A stretch of 64,000 nt of DNA from Leifsonia psychrotolerans (GTDB lineage Bacteria > Actinomycetota > Actinomycetes > Actinomycetales > Microbacteriaceae): the NCBI RefSeq assembly GCF_013410665.1, contig NZ_JACCFM010000001.1, forward strand, positions 868,001 to 932,000. Direction: 5' to 3'. The notes below the pieces were generated by a model. That model was not told where the DNA came from. It did no database searches and saw only the letters and a list, made by a program, of their open reading frames with translations. The translations under genes were made by a program, and so were the position numbers. Positions 8,432 through 17,630 of this stretch are shown here, in pieces. The number at the start of each line of letters is the position of its first letter. The first letter of the stretch is position 1.

Positions 8432-10378
8432 ATGACCCTTCTTGAGTCGATCACCGGTCCTCGCGACCTCGACGCCCTCTCGAAGGAACAGCTGATTCAG
8501 CTTTCCGCTGAGATCCGCCAGTTCCTGGTCACCGAGATCGCCAAGACGGGCGGACACCTCGGGCCGAACCTCGGTGTCGTCGAGACCACTGTGGCGATCC
8601 ATCGGGTGTTCGATTCGCCGAAGGATGCGATCGTTTTCGACACGGGGCATCAGTCCTACGTGCACAAGCTGCTCACGGGGCGACAGGACTTCAGCGGGAT
8701 GCGCCAGAGTGGCGGCCTGGCCGGCTACCCGCAGCGCTCGGAGTCTGTACATGACATCGTCGAGAGTTCGCATGCGTCGAGTTCGCTCTCCTGGGCAGAC
8801 GGAATTTCCCGTGCCTTCACAATGACGGGTCAGACCGACCGGCACGTCATCGCCGTCGTCGGGGATGGTGCCCTGACGGGCGGCATGACCTGGGAAGCGC
8901 TGAACAACATCAGCGACGACAACGACCGTAGCTTGATCATCGTCGTGAATGACAACGGACGTTCCTATGCGCCAACGATCGGCGGCATGGCCCGCTTTCT
9001 GAATACCGTGCGCACACGCCGCAGCTACCGTAACCTCTACCTGTCGAGCCGAGAGGCCTTTGACCACTTGGGTGCTCCGGGACGAGCGGTCTACCGTGGT
9101 GTGCGCGGCGGACTGCACGGCTTCCTCAGCCGCTTCTCGAACAACGAAGCGCTCTACTCGAACCTCGACATCAAATACATTGGACCGGTCGACGGCCACG
9201 ATATCGAAGCACTCTTGGAAGCGCTGACCCAGGCGAAGGGCTACGGTGCCCCGGTGATCGTGCACACCATTACCCAGAAAGGCAAAGGCTACGAACCCGC
9301 GCTGAACGACACCGCCGATCAGTTCCACGCCGTCGGGCAGATCGATCCAGAGACCGGCGAACCGGTCGAGAGGGCCGGGGCAGCGAGTTGGACCTCGGTG
9401 TTCGCCGACGAGCTCGTGCTCCTGGCCGCGGCCGACGAGCGAATCGTGGGTATCACCGCTGCCATGCTGCGACCCACAGGCCTCCACAAGATGGCCGAGC
9501 GTTTTCCTGAGCGCGTACACGACGTGGGAATTGCCGAACAGCATGCCGTGACATCCGCTGCCGGGCTTGCCTTCGGCGGACTGCACCCGGTCGTGGCGCT
9601 GTATGCCACGTTCATAAACCGAGCCTTCGACCAGGTTTTGATGGATGTCGCGCTGCACAAAGCAGGCGTCACTTTTGTTCTCGACCGGGCCGGGGTCACG
9701 GGCCCCGACGGACCGAGCCACCACGGCATGTGGGACTTGGCGATCTTGCAGGTCGTGCCTGGCATTCGCCTGGCCGCACCACGCGATTCGACGCGGCTGC
9801 GTGAAGAACTCGCTGAGGCCGTCGCCGTCGACGATGGTCCCACCGTATTGCGCTTCCCCAAGGGCAGTGTTGGCGTGGAATATGACCAGATACGTCGTCT
9901 GGACGACGGGGTTGACGTGCTGCGGGAAAGCACCCAGAAAGACGTGCTCATCATCACTGTTGGCCCGATGGCGGCGATGGGCCTCGAGATCGCGGCACGA
10001 CTGGCGACGGAAGGCATCGGAGCCACGGTCGTTGACCCTCGGTGGGTCGTGCCGGTGCCGAAGAGCATCATGGGCCTGGCCGCCGAGTACCGTCTGGTCG
10101 TGAGTATCGAAGACGGTATCCGGGTCGGTGGTATCGGCACACGCATCCGTCAGGATCTGCGTGGTGCCGGCGTCGACACCGCGGTAACAGAACTGGGTTT
10201 GCCCGACGAATTCCTTGACCACGGCACTCGGGCCGAGATTCTCGAACGTGTCGGACTCACCGCGGTGCAGATCACGCGTGATGTCGTCGACATGGTGCAG
10301 GGCAGCAAACTCCCCCGCGCTCGCGCGGTTGCGACCGATGACTCCACCGGGGCGCTCCCGATGGTGCCTCGACCCTAG
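8432..10378 (+). CDS. dxs: 1-deoxy-D-xylulose-5-phosphate synthase
   Basis: 648 aa, the thiamine-diphosphate enzyme that condenses pyruvate and glyceraldehyde 3-phosphate, first step of the MEP route to isoprenoids. The thiamine-binding motif is VGDGALTGGMTWEALNN, with the conserved HLGPNLGVVE and DTGHQSYVHKLLTGR near the N-terminus. The middle transketolase domain has GIAEQHAVTSAAGLAFGG and DRAGVTGPDGPSHHGMWD, and the C-terminal domain ends near residue 610. The ATG at 8432 follows GAAAGG and begins MTLLESITGPRDL, the usual start; the open frame extends 62 codons upstream but through the promoter and tandem repeat. It is monocistronic as far as seen. Confidence 0.97.
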   Translation: MTLLESITGPRDLDALSKEQLIQLSAEIRQFLVTEIAKTGGHLGPNLGVVETTVAIHRVFDSPKDAIVFDTGHQSYVHKLLTGRQDFSGMRQSGGLAGYPQRSESVHDIVESSHASSSLSWADGISRAFTMTGQTDRHVIAVVGDGALTGGMTWEALNNISDDNDRSLIIVVNDNGRSYAPTIGGMARFLNTVRTRRSYRNLYLSSREAFDHLGAPGRAVYRGVRGGLHGFLSRFSNNEALYSNLDIKYIGPVDGHDIEALLEALTQAKGYGAPVIVHTITQKGKGYEPALNDTADQFHAVGQIDPETGEPVERAGAASWTSVFADELVLLAAADERIVGITAAMLRPTGLHKMAERFPERVHDVGIAEQHAVTSAAGLAFGGLHPVVALYATFINRAFDQVLMDVALHKAGVTFVLDRAGVTGPDGPSHHGMWDLAILQVVPGIRLAAPRDSTRLREELAEAVAVDDGPTVLRFPKGSVGVEYDQIRRLDDGVDVLRESTQKDVLIITVGPMAAMGLEIAARLATEGIGATVVDPRWVVPVPKSIMGLAAEYRLVVSIEDGIRVGGIGTRIRQDLRGAGVDTAVTELGLPDEFLDHGTRAEILERVGLTAVQITRDVVDMVQGSKLPRARAVATDDSTGALPMVPRP

Positions 10379-10445
10379 ACGCTTCTTCCGAGAGGGACGA
10401 CGCCGATACCGGCTCTGAGGTTTCTCGGAGGTGGGCCCCGTCCGC

Positions 10446-10476
10446 TTGACCTGTGCCGCATCTCGAGTCGTATCAT
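10446..10476 (+). promoter_or_regulatory. Possible promoter in the dxs-fadB intergenic region
   Basis: TTGACC (10446-10451) and TATCAT (10471-10476) are separated by 19 bp, slightly long but acceptable. A transcript would start near 10483 and run into the C-rich structured segment. Confidence 0.4.
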
Positions 10477-10481
10477 CGAAG

Positions 10482-10630
10482 GCCCCGCCCACCTCGCACC
10501 CCTGAACGCGATCAAGCCACCCGCCGGTGAACGCTACGCCGACATGGCGCCCCTCAACGGGTAACCGGGTTCACAACCCGCTCCTGCACAGCGGGAACCG
10601 GCCCGACCACATGAGTGGCCGGGCCGGTCG
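10482..10630 (+). ncRNA. Candidate structured small RNA with two C-rich motifs (6C-like)
   Basis: The 260 bases between the convergent dxs and fadB genes contain a promoter-like pair followed by about 150 nt rich in possible hairpins. The motif CCCCTNAACG occurs twice (ACCCCTGAACG near 10496 and GCCCCTCAACG near 10550). One CCCC lies in the loop of a short TCGC/GCGA stem. Further stems are CGGGTT/AACCCG, CCCGCT/AGCGGG and the 14-bp hairpin at 10597-10628. C-rich loops are the hallmark of the actinobacterial 6C RNA, but I cannot confirm a match to that family; no SD or conserved ORF is seen. Confidence 0.35.
10597..10628. terminator. Strong GC hairpin between convergent dxs and fadB
   Basis: The arms 10597-10610 and 10615-10628 pair over 14 bp with one mismatch around an ATGA loop. 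It lies just after the fadB stop on the minus strand. No T-run follows on either strand, so it is a hairpin terminator of the U-less kind common in actinobacteria, or the 3' stem of the possible small RNA. Confidence 0.6.
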
Positions 10631-10639
10631 AAGGGTGCG

Positions 10640-12778
10640 TTACCGGCCGACCCCGCGAATGTGCGGGTCATGGAACGATCCGCCGAAGACACGTTCGCTT
10701 GCGCCCACGCGGTCAAGGTACGGCGTTGCCCCTCCCATCTGGAACGGCCAGCCGGCACCGAGAATCATGCACAGATCGATGTCCTCTGCCGCGTGCACGA
10801 CCTCGTCGTCCAGCATCCGCTTGATTTCATCGGCCAAACCGTCTTCGACCCGCTTCAGGATCTCGGTGCTCGTCATCGGGGTGGTGCCACCGGCGACAAT
10901 CTTGACAGCGCCCTTATCGAAGCCCTTGATCTTTCCCTTCGCGTCACGGTCGAAGATTTTACCGTGCTCGGCGAGTGTGTGCAGATTCTCGCTGTCATAG
11001 AAGCGGTCGGGGAACGCCGCATGGTGCGTGTCGAGTACATGAGCACCGACCGTGAGACCCACAAGTTCGAGCAGTTCGAACGCACTCATCGGCAGCCCGA
11101 ACGGGTCGAGCGCGCTGTTGACGACCTCGAACGGAGTGCCGGTGTCGACGGCATGCATCGCCTCTCCGAGAAGCTTCGCCAGCAGGCGGTTGACCACGAA
11201 GCCCGGGGTGTCGCGTGTGATCACGGCGTTCTTGCGCAGCTTGCCGGCGATGACCATGGCCGTCGAAAGCGTTTGCTCGTTGGTCGCGGGCGCGTTCACG
11301 ACTTCGATCAGCGGCATCACTGCGACGGGGTTGAAAAAGTGGAAGCCGACGAGGCGTTCGGGATGTTCGAGCTTCGCGCCGATCTGCGCGACCGAGAGCG
11401 ATGAGGTGTTCGTGGCGAGAATTGCCTCGGGGGAGAGGTGCTTCTCGGTCTCAGCGAACACATCCTGCTTCACACTGAGTTCTTCAAAGACGGCTTCGAT
11501 CACCCAATCGCAGTCCGCAAAATCAGCCTTGTCCGTTGTTCCGGTGACAAGTGCCTGCAGGCGGTTTGCCTCGTCCTGTGAGATGCGCCCCTTGCCGTGG
11601 AGGGCCACGATCTCGTCGTGAATGTACGCGACACCCCGATCGACCCGGGCCTGGTCCAGATCCGTGATGACCACGGGCACCTGCAGGCGGCGTACGAAGA
11701 GCAGCGCGAACTGGCTGGCCATCAGGCCCGCGCCGATAACGCCGACCTTGTCAATGCGCTTCGCCAGGGACTTGTCGGGGGCACCTGCCGGACGCTTGGC
11801 TCGCTTCTGCACCAGGTTGAAGGCGTAGATGCTGGCCTGCAGTTGGTCGCCCGTGACAAGCGTGGCGAGGGCCTCGTCTTCACGCTCGAACGCCTCAGCC
11901 TTCGTACCGCTCTTCGCGGCCTTGAGCAGGTCGAGGGCGACAAAGGGCGAGGCGGCTACGGAACCGATGCGACTCTCGAGCATCTTTCGGGCGACACCGA
12001 TGGCGATGTCCCACTTGACCATCTTTTCGACCTTGCCGGGGGCGTTCGGGCGTTCCACCTTCGTCGTGCCGGCGATCACGCCGTCGGCCCAGGCGATCGA
12101 TTTTTCGAGGAACGTCGATGCCGGGAACATCTGGTCTGCTATTCCGAGTGCGAGAGCGTCTTTGCCCTTGAGGGTTCGGTTGTTCTTGAGCGGGTTCTCG
12201 ATAATAACCTTCAAAGCGTTCTCGATACCGATCAGGTTCGGCAGCAGGTAGGCGCCGCCCCAGCCCGGGATCAGTCCGAGGAAGACCTCGGGGAGCGCGA
12301 TTGCCGCAACAGACTCATCGACGGTGCGATAGTCGGCGTTCAGTCCGATCTCGAGACCGCCGCCGAGGGCGAGCCCGTTGATGAAGACAAACGACGGCAC
12401 GCCGAGTTCTGCCTGCTTGCCCAGAGCATGGTGGCCGAGCTGGCCGAGCAGTTTACCGACGGCGAAGGACGGAATTTCGGCGACTTTGCTCAGGTCGGCG
12501 CCGGCGGCGAGAATGAACGGCTTGCCGGTGACGGCGACACCGTGAATCTCGCCGCGGGCGGCGCGTTCCTTCAACGCATCCATCACTGCAGAGAATTCGA
12601 GGAGTGTGGCCGGTCCGAGCGTATTTGGCCGGGTGTGGTCGCGTCCGTTGTCGAGCGTGACGAGGGCGAGGGTACGCCCATTTGAGAGCGGAACATCGCG
12701 CACGAAGGAGTGAGTGACGACCTCGTCTGCCGACAGTTCGAGCAGAGGGGTGAAATCGATGGTGGTGTAGTCGGTCAT
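10640..12778 (-). CDS. fadB: Multifunctional fatty-acid oxidation protein: enoyl-CoA hydratase / 3-hydroxyacyl-CoA dehydrogenase
   Basis: 712 aa FadB-type alpha subunit. Residues about 20-220 are an enoyl-CoA hydratase with the oxyanion loop GKPFILAAGADLSKV and GGGLEIGLNADYR, and the glutamate in LPEVFLGLIPGWGG. From about 345 there is an NAD-binding Rossmann fold (VGVIGAGLMASQFALLF), with the catalytic His in VGFHFFNPVAVMPLIEVV, followed by the C-terminal dehydrogenase domain (TPGFVVNRLL). It hydrates and oxidises acyl-CoA intermediates of beta-oxidation. Its start is 3 bp after the thiolase stop, so the two subunits are co-translated and very likely form one complex. Confidence 0.95.
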   Translation of the reverse strand: MTDYTTIDFTPLLELSADEVVTHSFVRDVPLSNGRTLALVTLDNGRDHTRPNTLGPATLLEFSAVMDALKERAARGEIHGVAVTGKPFILAAGADLSKVAEIPSFAVGKLLGQLGHHALGKQAELGVPSFVFINGLALGGGLEIGLNADYRTVDESVAAIALPEVFLGLIPGWGGAYLLPNLIGIENALKVIIENPLKNNRTLKGKDALALGIADQMFPASTFLEKSIAWADGVIAGTTKVERPNAPGKVEKMVKWDIAIGVARKMLESRIGSVAASPFVALDLLKAAKSGTKAEAFEREDEALATLVTGDQLQASIYAFNLVQKRAKRPAGAPDKSLAKRIDKVGVIGAGLMASQFALLFVRRLQVPVVITDLDQARVDRGVAYIHDEIVALHGKGRISQDEANRLQALVTGTTDKADFADCDWVIEAVFEELSVKQDVFAETEKHLSPEAILATNTSSLSVAQIGAKLEHPERLVGFHFFNPVAVMPLIEVVNAPATNEQTLSTAMVIAGKLRKNAVITRDTPGFVVNRLLAKLLGEAMHAVDTGTPFEVVNSALDPFGLPMSAFELLELVGLTVGAHVLDTHHAAFPDRFYDSENLHTLAEHGKIFDRDAKGKIKGFDKGAVKIVAGGTTPMTSTEILKRVEDGLADEIKRMLDDEVVHAAEDIDLCMILGAGWPFQMGGATPYLDRVGASERVFGGSFHDPHIRGVGR

Positions 12779-12781
12779 CGC

Positions 12782-13981
12782 TTACGCTGCCTTCCGGTTG
12801 AAGTGCGGGTTTTCCCAAATCACGGTGCCGCCCTGGCCGAGCCCGACGCACATCGCGGTGACGCCGTAACGCACCTCGGGATGCTCGGCGAACTGGGCGG
12901 CGAGCTGGTTCATCAACCGGACGCCGGAGGAGGCGAGAGGGTGGCCGATTGCGATCGCGCCGCCGAATTCGTTGACTCGGGGGTCGTCGTCGTCGATACC
13001 GAAGTGGTCAAGGAATGAAATCACCTGCACCGCGAAGGCCTCGTTGAGCTCGAACAGGCCGATGTCGGCGATCGACAGACCGGCTTTGCGCAGTGCCTTC
13101 TCGGTCGACGGCACCGGTCCCAGCCCCATGACCTCGGGCTCGACTCCGGCGAACGCGAAACTCACCATTCGCATCTTCACGCGCAGACCGAGCTCGCGTG
13201 CGGCGTCACCACTGGCCAGTAGACAGGCCGTCGCACCGTCGTTCAAACCGGAGGCATTGCCAGCCGTGACCCGACCGTGCGGACGGAACGGAGTCTTCAA
13301 CCCGGCGAGGCCCTCGAGCGTGGTGTCGGGTCGGGGTGCCTCATCGCGCGTCGCCAAGCCCCAGCCGGATTCAGTGCGGATGGCAATGGGTACGAGGTCA
13401 GGCTGAATCTTGCCGGCCGCGTAGGCGGCGGCCACCTTCTGCTGGCTCCGCAGTGCGAAGCGGTCGGAACGTTCCTTCGTGTATTCGGGGAAACGATCGT
13501 GGATGCGTTCGGCCGTGTTTCCCATGTTCAGCGCGTCGGCGCTGACAAGTCGTTCAGAAAGAAAACGCGGGTTCGGGTCGGCATTGAAACCCATCGGATG
13601 GTGACCCATGTGCTCGACGCCACCGGCGATCGCCAGATCGTAGGCGCCGAAGCCGATGGCGGAGCCCATGGTGGTCACCGCGGTCATCGCGCCCGCGCAC
13701 ATTCTGTCGATGGCGAAGCCGGGGACCGACTTCGGCAGTCCGGCCAGCAGCGCCGCGGTGCGGCCGAGCGTCAGACCTTGATCACCGGTCTGTGTTGTGG
13801 CAGCGATTGCGACATCATCGATGCGGTCCCCGGGGACGGAGGGGTTGCGTTCCAGGAGCCCGATGATCGCCTTGACCGCAAGGTCATCGGCCCGGGTATT
13901 CCAATACATGCCCTTCTCGCCAGCGCGTCCAAACGGGGTGCGAACCCCGTCGACGAAGACGACTTCTGCTTTCTCGGCCAC
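12782..13981 (-). CDS. fadA: Acetyl-CoA C-acyltransferase (3-ketoacyl-CoA thiolase)
   Basis: 399 aa thiolase that cleaves 3-ketoacyl-CoA to acetyl-CoA and a shortened acyl-CoA. The nucleophilic cysteine is in DRMCAGAMTAV, the active-site His in GGAIAIGHPLASSGVRL, and the second cysteine in AMCVGLGQGGTVIWE. The NEAFAVQ motif is also present. It is the first gene of the fadA-fadB pair on the minus strand, 76 bp after the RNase D gene in the same direction. The short gap may hold its own promoter. No acyl-CoA dehydrogenase or ligase gene is adjacent. Confidence 0.95.
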   Translation of the reverse strand: MAEKAEVVFVDGVRTPFGRAGEKGMYWNTRADDLAVKAIIGLLERNPSVPGDRIDDVAIAATTQTGDQGLTLGRTAALLAGLPKSVPGFAIDRMCAGAMTAVTTMGSAIGFGAYDLAIAGGVEHMGHHPMGFNADPNPRFLSERLVSADALNMGNTAERIHDRFPEYTKERSDRFALRSQQKVAAAYAAGKIQPDLVPIAIRTESGWGLATRDEAPRPDTTLEGLAGLKTPFRPHGRVTAGNASGLNDGATACLLASGDAARELGLRVKMRMVSFAFAGVEPEVMGLGPVPSTEKALRKAGLSIADIGLFELNEAFAVQVISFLDHFGIDDDDPRVNEFGGAIAIGHPLASSGVRLMNQLAAQFAEHPEVRYGVTAMCVGLGQGGTVIWENPHFNRKAA

Positions 13982-14057
13982 AATGCCTCCACTAATCGGT
14001 CAATCTGGCTCAACCCTAGGATGCCCACAAAATCTGGGCCGAATCGTTTGCTTCTTT

Positions 14058-15281
14058 CTACGAAGCGGGGTCGACTGGGGTGTCGATCGTTTGGAGCGCA
14101 TCGACAAAGGCATCGGCAATCAGCTGTGCAGTTGCCCCAATCTGCCACGGCCGAGCACCCAGCGCGGCCAAGGCGCGACCGACCGATTCCCCCGTCGCAT
14201 CGGCGGGGGGTGCCCAGCACACCCGGCGCAGATAGTCGGGGGTGAGCAGGTTCTCAACCGGGATCGAGCGCTCTTCAGAGAGAGCCGTGATGGCGGCGCG
14301 TGCCGCCTTGTACCGCTGATCGGCTTCGGGGTTGCGCTCGGCCCAGGCGCGGGGCGGCGGCAACGTGTCGCCAGCGACCCGGGTGTCGGGAAGGTCGGTT
14401 GTGGTCAATCCGGTCTGCACTGCGGCCCACCAGCGGTCGAGTTCGGTGCGTGTGGCGCGGCCGCTGAACTCGCGCAACGCGGCCAGTGCCTGACGGCTGG
14501 TCGGGGAGACGCGCGCAGCCGCAACGAGTGATGAGTCCGGAACGAGCCGCCCCGGGGCCACGTCGAGTGTCTGGGCGAGTTCGTCGCGAGCCAGCCACAG
14601 CTCGCGGGCCACCGCCAAATTGTGCTGTCCGCGAATCGCATGTACGCCCGAGAGCTTGCGCCACGGGTCAGAGCGTGTCGGCTTCGCAGGTTTATCGAGG
14701 GCCGCCTGGAACTCTTGGGCCGCAAACTCGGTTTTCCCCGACTCGTGGAGCATCTCGACCATGATGTCGAACAGATCGGGCAGCAGCTCCACATCGAGGG
14801 CGGCGTAGACGAGCCACGATTCGGGAAGCGGGCGGTTTGACCAATTCGCCGCGGAATGCTCTTTGGCCAGGTGGATGCCGAGAAGTTCCTCGACGACCGT
14901 GCCGAGTCCGACGCGAGGAAAGCCGAGCAGGCGTGCGGCCAACTCGGTATCGAAGATGCGCGCGGGATGAAGGCCTACTTCACGCAGGCACGCTAGATCT
15001 TGACTGGCGGCATGCAGAATCCACTCGACATCGGTCAATGCCGCGTTGAGTTCGCTGAAATCACCGAGTGCCGGCGGGTCGAACAAGAACGTGCCAGCAT
15101 CTCGCCGGTAGATCTGAATGAGGTACGCGCGTTGCGAGTAGGTAAACCCCGAGGCACGTTCTGCATCGATGCCGATGGGTCCGCTGCCGGCCGCAATCAG
15201 CGCGACCGCAGCGTTATATTCTTCGCGGGTGTCAATGACAGGGTGTCCGGTCACGGGGTTCTCGGTTTCTGATTCAGCCAT
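14058..15281 (-). CDS. Ribonuclease D-like 3'-5' exonuclease (DEDD) with HRDC domain
   Basis: 407 aa. The N-terminal DEDD exonuclease domain (about 20-200) shows GIDAERASGFTYSQRAYLIQ (DxE), FDTELAARLLG, and YAALDVELLPDLFDIM (the Y-A-A-L-D motif of the DEDDy type). An HRDC domain follows at about 215-290, with a further C-terminal HRDC-like part to residue 400. It probably trims RNA 3' ends. The ATG at 15281 overlaps the DUF3000 stop by 8 bp, so the two are translationally coupled, a pairing conserved in actinobacteria. The open frame extends upstream over DUF3000 and is not used. Confidence 0.9.
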   Translation of the reverse strand: MAESETENPVTGHPVIDTREEYNAAVALIAAGSGPIGIDAERASGFTYSQRAYLIQIYRRDAGTFLFDPPALGDFSELNAALTDVEWILHAASQDLACLREVGLHPARIFDTELAARLLGFPRVGLGTVVEELLGIHLAKEHSAANWSNRPLPESWLVYAALDVELLPDLFDIMVEMLHESGKTEFAAQEFQAALDKPAKPTRSDPWRKLSGVHAIRGQHNLAVARELWLARDELAQTLDVAPGRLVPDSSLVAAARVSPTSRQALAALREFSGRATRTELDRWWAAVQTGLTTTDLPDTRVAGDTLPPPRAWAERNPEADQRYKAARAAITALSEERSIPVENLLTPDYLRRVCWAPPADATGESVGRALAALGARPWQIGATAQLIADAFVDALQTIDTPVDPAS

Positions 15282-15870
15282 GGGTGGCTCGTCGTGCGGA
15301 ACGGATGTTGATGGCCTCGCCCGCTGGGGGAAGCCCGGCGAGCATACAGAGTAGGTCGCCCCATCCGGCGACATGAGCGGCGATATCGCCGTCGATCGGC
15401 GTCCACGAGGCGCGCAGCTCGATCTGGGCGCCGTCGCCGTGCTGGGCGAGTTCCCCAAAGCCTGAGGACAAAACCTTGGTGGCGGTTCCCGACTCCGCGG
15501 TGTACTGCGCGCCGTGCGCATCGAGCGCATCGACCAGCCAAGCCCACGCGACGTCGGCGAGGAACGGATCCAAGCCGATATCGGTTTCGAGGGGGGCCTG
15601 CGCGAAACAGACGACCCGAAACGCCCCATCCCATTCTTCGGGCTCGTCGGGATCGTAGAGGAGCACGAAACGGCCGGTGCCCAGGTCAGAGTCGCTGCCG
15701 TGCCGGCGGGGGGAGATATCTGCCGCCAGGGCAAACGCGTACGGGGCGAGGTTGCGGGGGGCCGGAATCTCGTTGATGAGGAGTTCCGGTCGGGGGTGAG
15801 CAGTGCGGATCGTCTCGATCACCGCGGCAAACTCCGGGGGGAGCTTTGTATCGTCCTCTGGTTGGGGCAC
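15274..15870 (-). CDS. DUF3000 family protein
   Basis: 198 aa, a conserved actinobacterial protein of unknown function. Recognised by LLINEIPAPRNLAPYAFALA, the acidic stretch RFVLLYDPDEPEEWDG, and the C-terminal SWTPIDGDIAAHVAGWGDLL. There is no signal peptide or membrane helix. The GTG at 15870 is 6 nt behind a TAGTCT hexamer (minus strand), so the message is probably leaderless. It is followed directly by the RNase D gene, suggesting an RNA-related job, but that is only inference from context. Confidence 0.88.
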   Translation of the reverse strand: MPQPEDDTKLPPEFAAVIETIRTAHPRPELLINEIPAPRNLAPYAFALAADISPRRHGSDSDLGTGRFVLLYDPDEPEEWDGAFRVVCFAQAPLETDIGLDPFLADVAWAWLVDALDAHGAQYTAESGTATKVLSSGFGELAQHGDGAQIELRASWTPIDGDIAAHVAGWGDLLCMLAGLPPAGEAINIRSARRATHG

Positions 15871-15934
15871 GTGAGCAGACTAGAGTTTTTTTCGGGCGCT
15901 GTCGCTGAGGCACGCCGACCGTGCGGAGGTAGGT

Positions 15935-17131
15935 ATGGCGAGCATGCGATGTAGAAGTAAGTCGGCGCGAATTCTCGGGGCTGTGGCCGTTGGCACCGGT
16001 GCGCTTGCTCTGGCCGGTGCAACTGCTCTAGGCGTGTTGATTTCGGTGATGGCGCGCACCGTGGTGACTCCGCCTCGCCAGAACAGCGACGACGTCCGTG
16101 TGATTGCCGCCGATCTGCAGGCCGGCACTCTCACCCTGCAGGCCACCCCCGATTCGATGGTGCCCGGCCACTACGGTTTCTGGTTCTCGGGTGACGCCGG
16201 CCACGCTCGCCTCGGTGAGATCCTCGCTTCAGATCCCCACAGTGTGACGCGGAGAGTCGAGCGGGTCGACTTCGGAAACCTCGGCACTGCGCGCATGGGG
16301 CGTTGGAGCGGCTGGGTCTACCTCGGCCCTTGGTCGCTGCCGGTGCCGTTCACGAACGTGCTGATTCGCACTGAGGGTGGACAGGCGCCAGCCTGGCAGA
16401 TCCCGCCCGCCCGTGAGGCCGACGCCGAATCCGGCGACTGGGCGATCCATGTGCATGGCCGCGCGGTTCGACGGCAAGAAGCGTTGCGCGCGGTCAGCGT
16501 ATTCCGCGACGCGGGTTACACGAGTCTGCTCGTCTCGTATCGAAATGACGGTGATGCTCCATTCAGCACCGACCGGCGCTATGGGCTCGGTGACACCGAA
16601 TGGCAAGACATCGACGCTGCGTTGGATTTCGCTCTCGCGCACGGCGCGAAACGTGTGGTGTTGATGGGCTGGTCGATGGGCGGCGCCATCGTGCTGCAGA
16701 CCGCACTGCGGGCGCGTCACCGCAGTCATGTGGTCGGGATTGTTCTGGACTCGCCGGTGATCAACTGGGCCGAAGTCGTCGCGTTCCAAGGAACGCTGCT
16801 CAGACTGCCGGCATCCGTGGCCCGCGGGGCGATACAGGTGATGGGGCACCGGTGGGGGCGTGCTCTGACCGGCCAGAGCGCCCCGATCGACTTTCACCGG
16901 CTGGATCTCGTAGCTCGAGCCGCCGACCTACGCGTTCCGGTGCTGCTCCTGCACAGCGACGACGACGGTTACGTTCCCTCGACCGCATCGCGAGCGTTGG
17001 CTGCTCGACGGCCAGATCTGATCACCTTCGTGCCGTTTGCGACGGCGCGGCACACCAAACTGTGGAACCACGATTCGGAGAAATGGACGGGAGCGATCCG
17101 CAGCTGGTTGGACGACCTCACCGCGCGCTGA
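15935..17131 (+). CDS. Membrane-anchored alpha/beta hydrolase
   Basis: 398 aa. A hydrophobic N-terminal segment (about residues 12-40) anchors or exports the protein. The hydrolase core has the nucleophile in VLMGWSMGGAIVLQ, the acid in LLLHSDDDGYVP and the His in ATARHTKLWN. A long domain of about 120 residues precedes the core and is shared with related actinobacterial proteins. Substrate unknown. GGAGG lies 5 nt before the ATG. It is divergent from DUF3000 (64 bp) and converges with sufE. Confidence 0.85.
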   Translation: MASMRCRSKSARILGAVAVGTGALALAGATALGVLISVMARTVVTPPRQNSDDVRVIAADLQAGTLTLQATPDSMVPGHYGFWFSGDAGHARLGEILASDPHSVTRRVERVDFGNLGTARMGRWSGWVYLGPWSLPVPFTNVLIRTEGGQAPAWQIPPAREADAESGDWAIHVHGRAVRRQEALRAVSVFRDAGYTSLLVSYRNDGDAPFSTDRRYGLGDTEWQDIDAALDFALAHGAKRVVLMGWSMGGAIVLQTALRARHRSHVVGIVLDSPVINWAEVVAFQGTLLRLPASVARGAIQVMGHRWGRALTGQSAPIDFHRLDLVARAADLRVPVLLLHSDDDGYVPSTASRALAARRPDLITFVPFATARHTKLWNHDSEKWTGAIRSWLDDLTAR

Positions 17132-17146
17132 TGCGAGCCTTCTGAG

Positions 17147-17590
17147 TCAGGCGGCGGCGATGCGCTCGCGCAGTTGGCGCTTCGTGCGGCCGAGCATTGC
17201 CGTCATGCCACGGATGCGCAAGGGCGAGACGGCCTGGGTGAGTCCGATCGTGAGCGGGTAGTCGTCGGGCACAGCGAGCACCTCATCGACACTCAGCCCG
17301 TCGAGACCCTGAGCGAGAATCGAGGCGAAGCCACGCGTGGTCGGTGACTCGCGCGGCGCCGTGGCGTACAGGTGCACGGCGTTCTCGTCGTCGATCTCGA
17401 CGAAGATGAAGACGGGGGTCTGGCATTCCACGACGCGTTCGAACAGGTCGGGATGGTCTTCGTAGCGCGCGGGAAGCGCCGGCAGCTCGTTTGCGAATTC
17501 GAGGAGAAGCTGCAGGCGGTCCGATTGTTCGAGTTCGAGAAAATCGTCACGAATCTCGGCCAGCTGTGAGGGAAGGGTCACGTCAGTCAT
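17147..17590 (-). CDS. sufE: SufE family sulfur acceptor protein
   Basis: 147 aa. SufE takes the persulfide from a cysteine desulfurase (SufS) and passes it on for Fe-S cluster assembly. The acceptor cysteine is C56 in VVECQTPVF, and the C-terminal LGLT...GLTQAVSPLRIRGM portion fits the family. It lies 40 bp after the rhodanese-like gene in the same direction; the pair is conserved in actinobacteria, separate from the main suf operon. GGGAGA precedes the ATG. Confidence 0.9.
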   Translation of the reverse strand: MTDVTLPSQLAEIRDDFLELEQSDRLQLLLEFANELPALPARYEDHPDLFERVVECQTPVFIFVEIDDENAVHLYATAPRESPTTRGFASILAQGLDGLSVDEVLAVPDDYPLTIGLTQAVSPLRIRGMTAMLGRTKRQLRERIAAA

Positions 17591-17630
17591 CTCGTCTATT
17601 CTCCCATGAGCGGCCGGAGCCAGCCGATCG

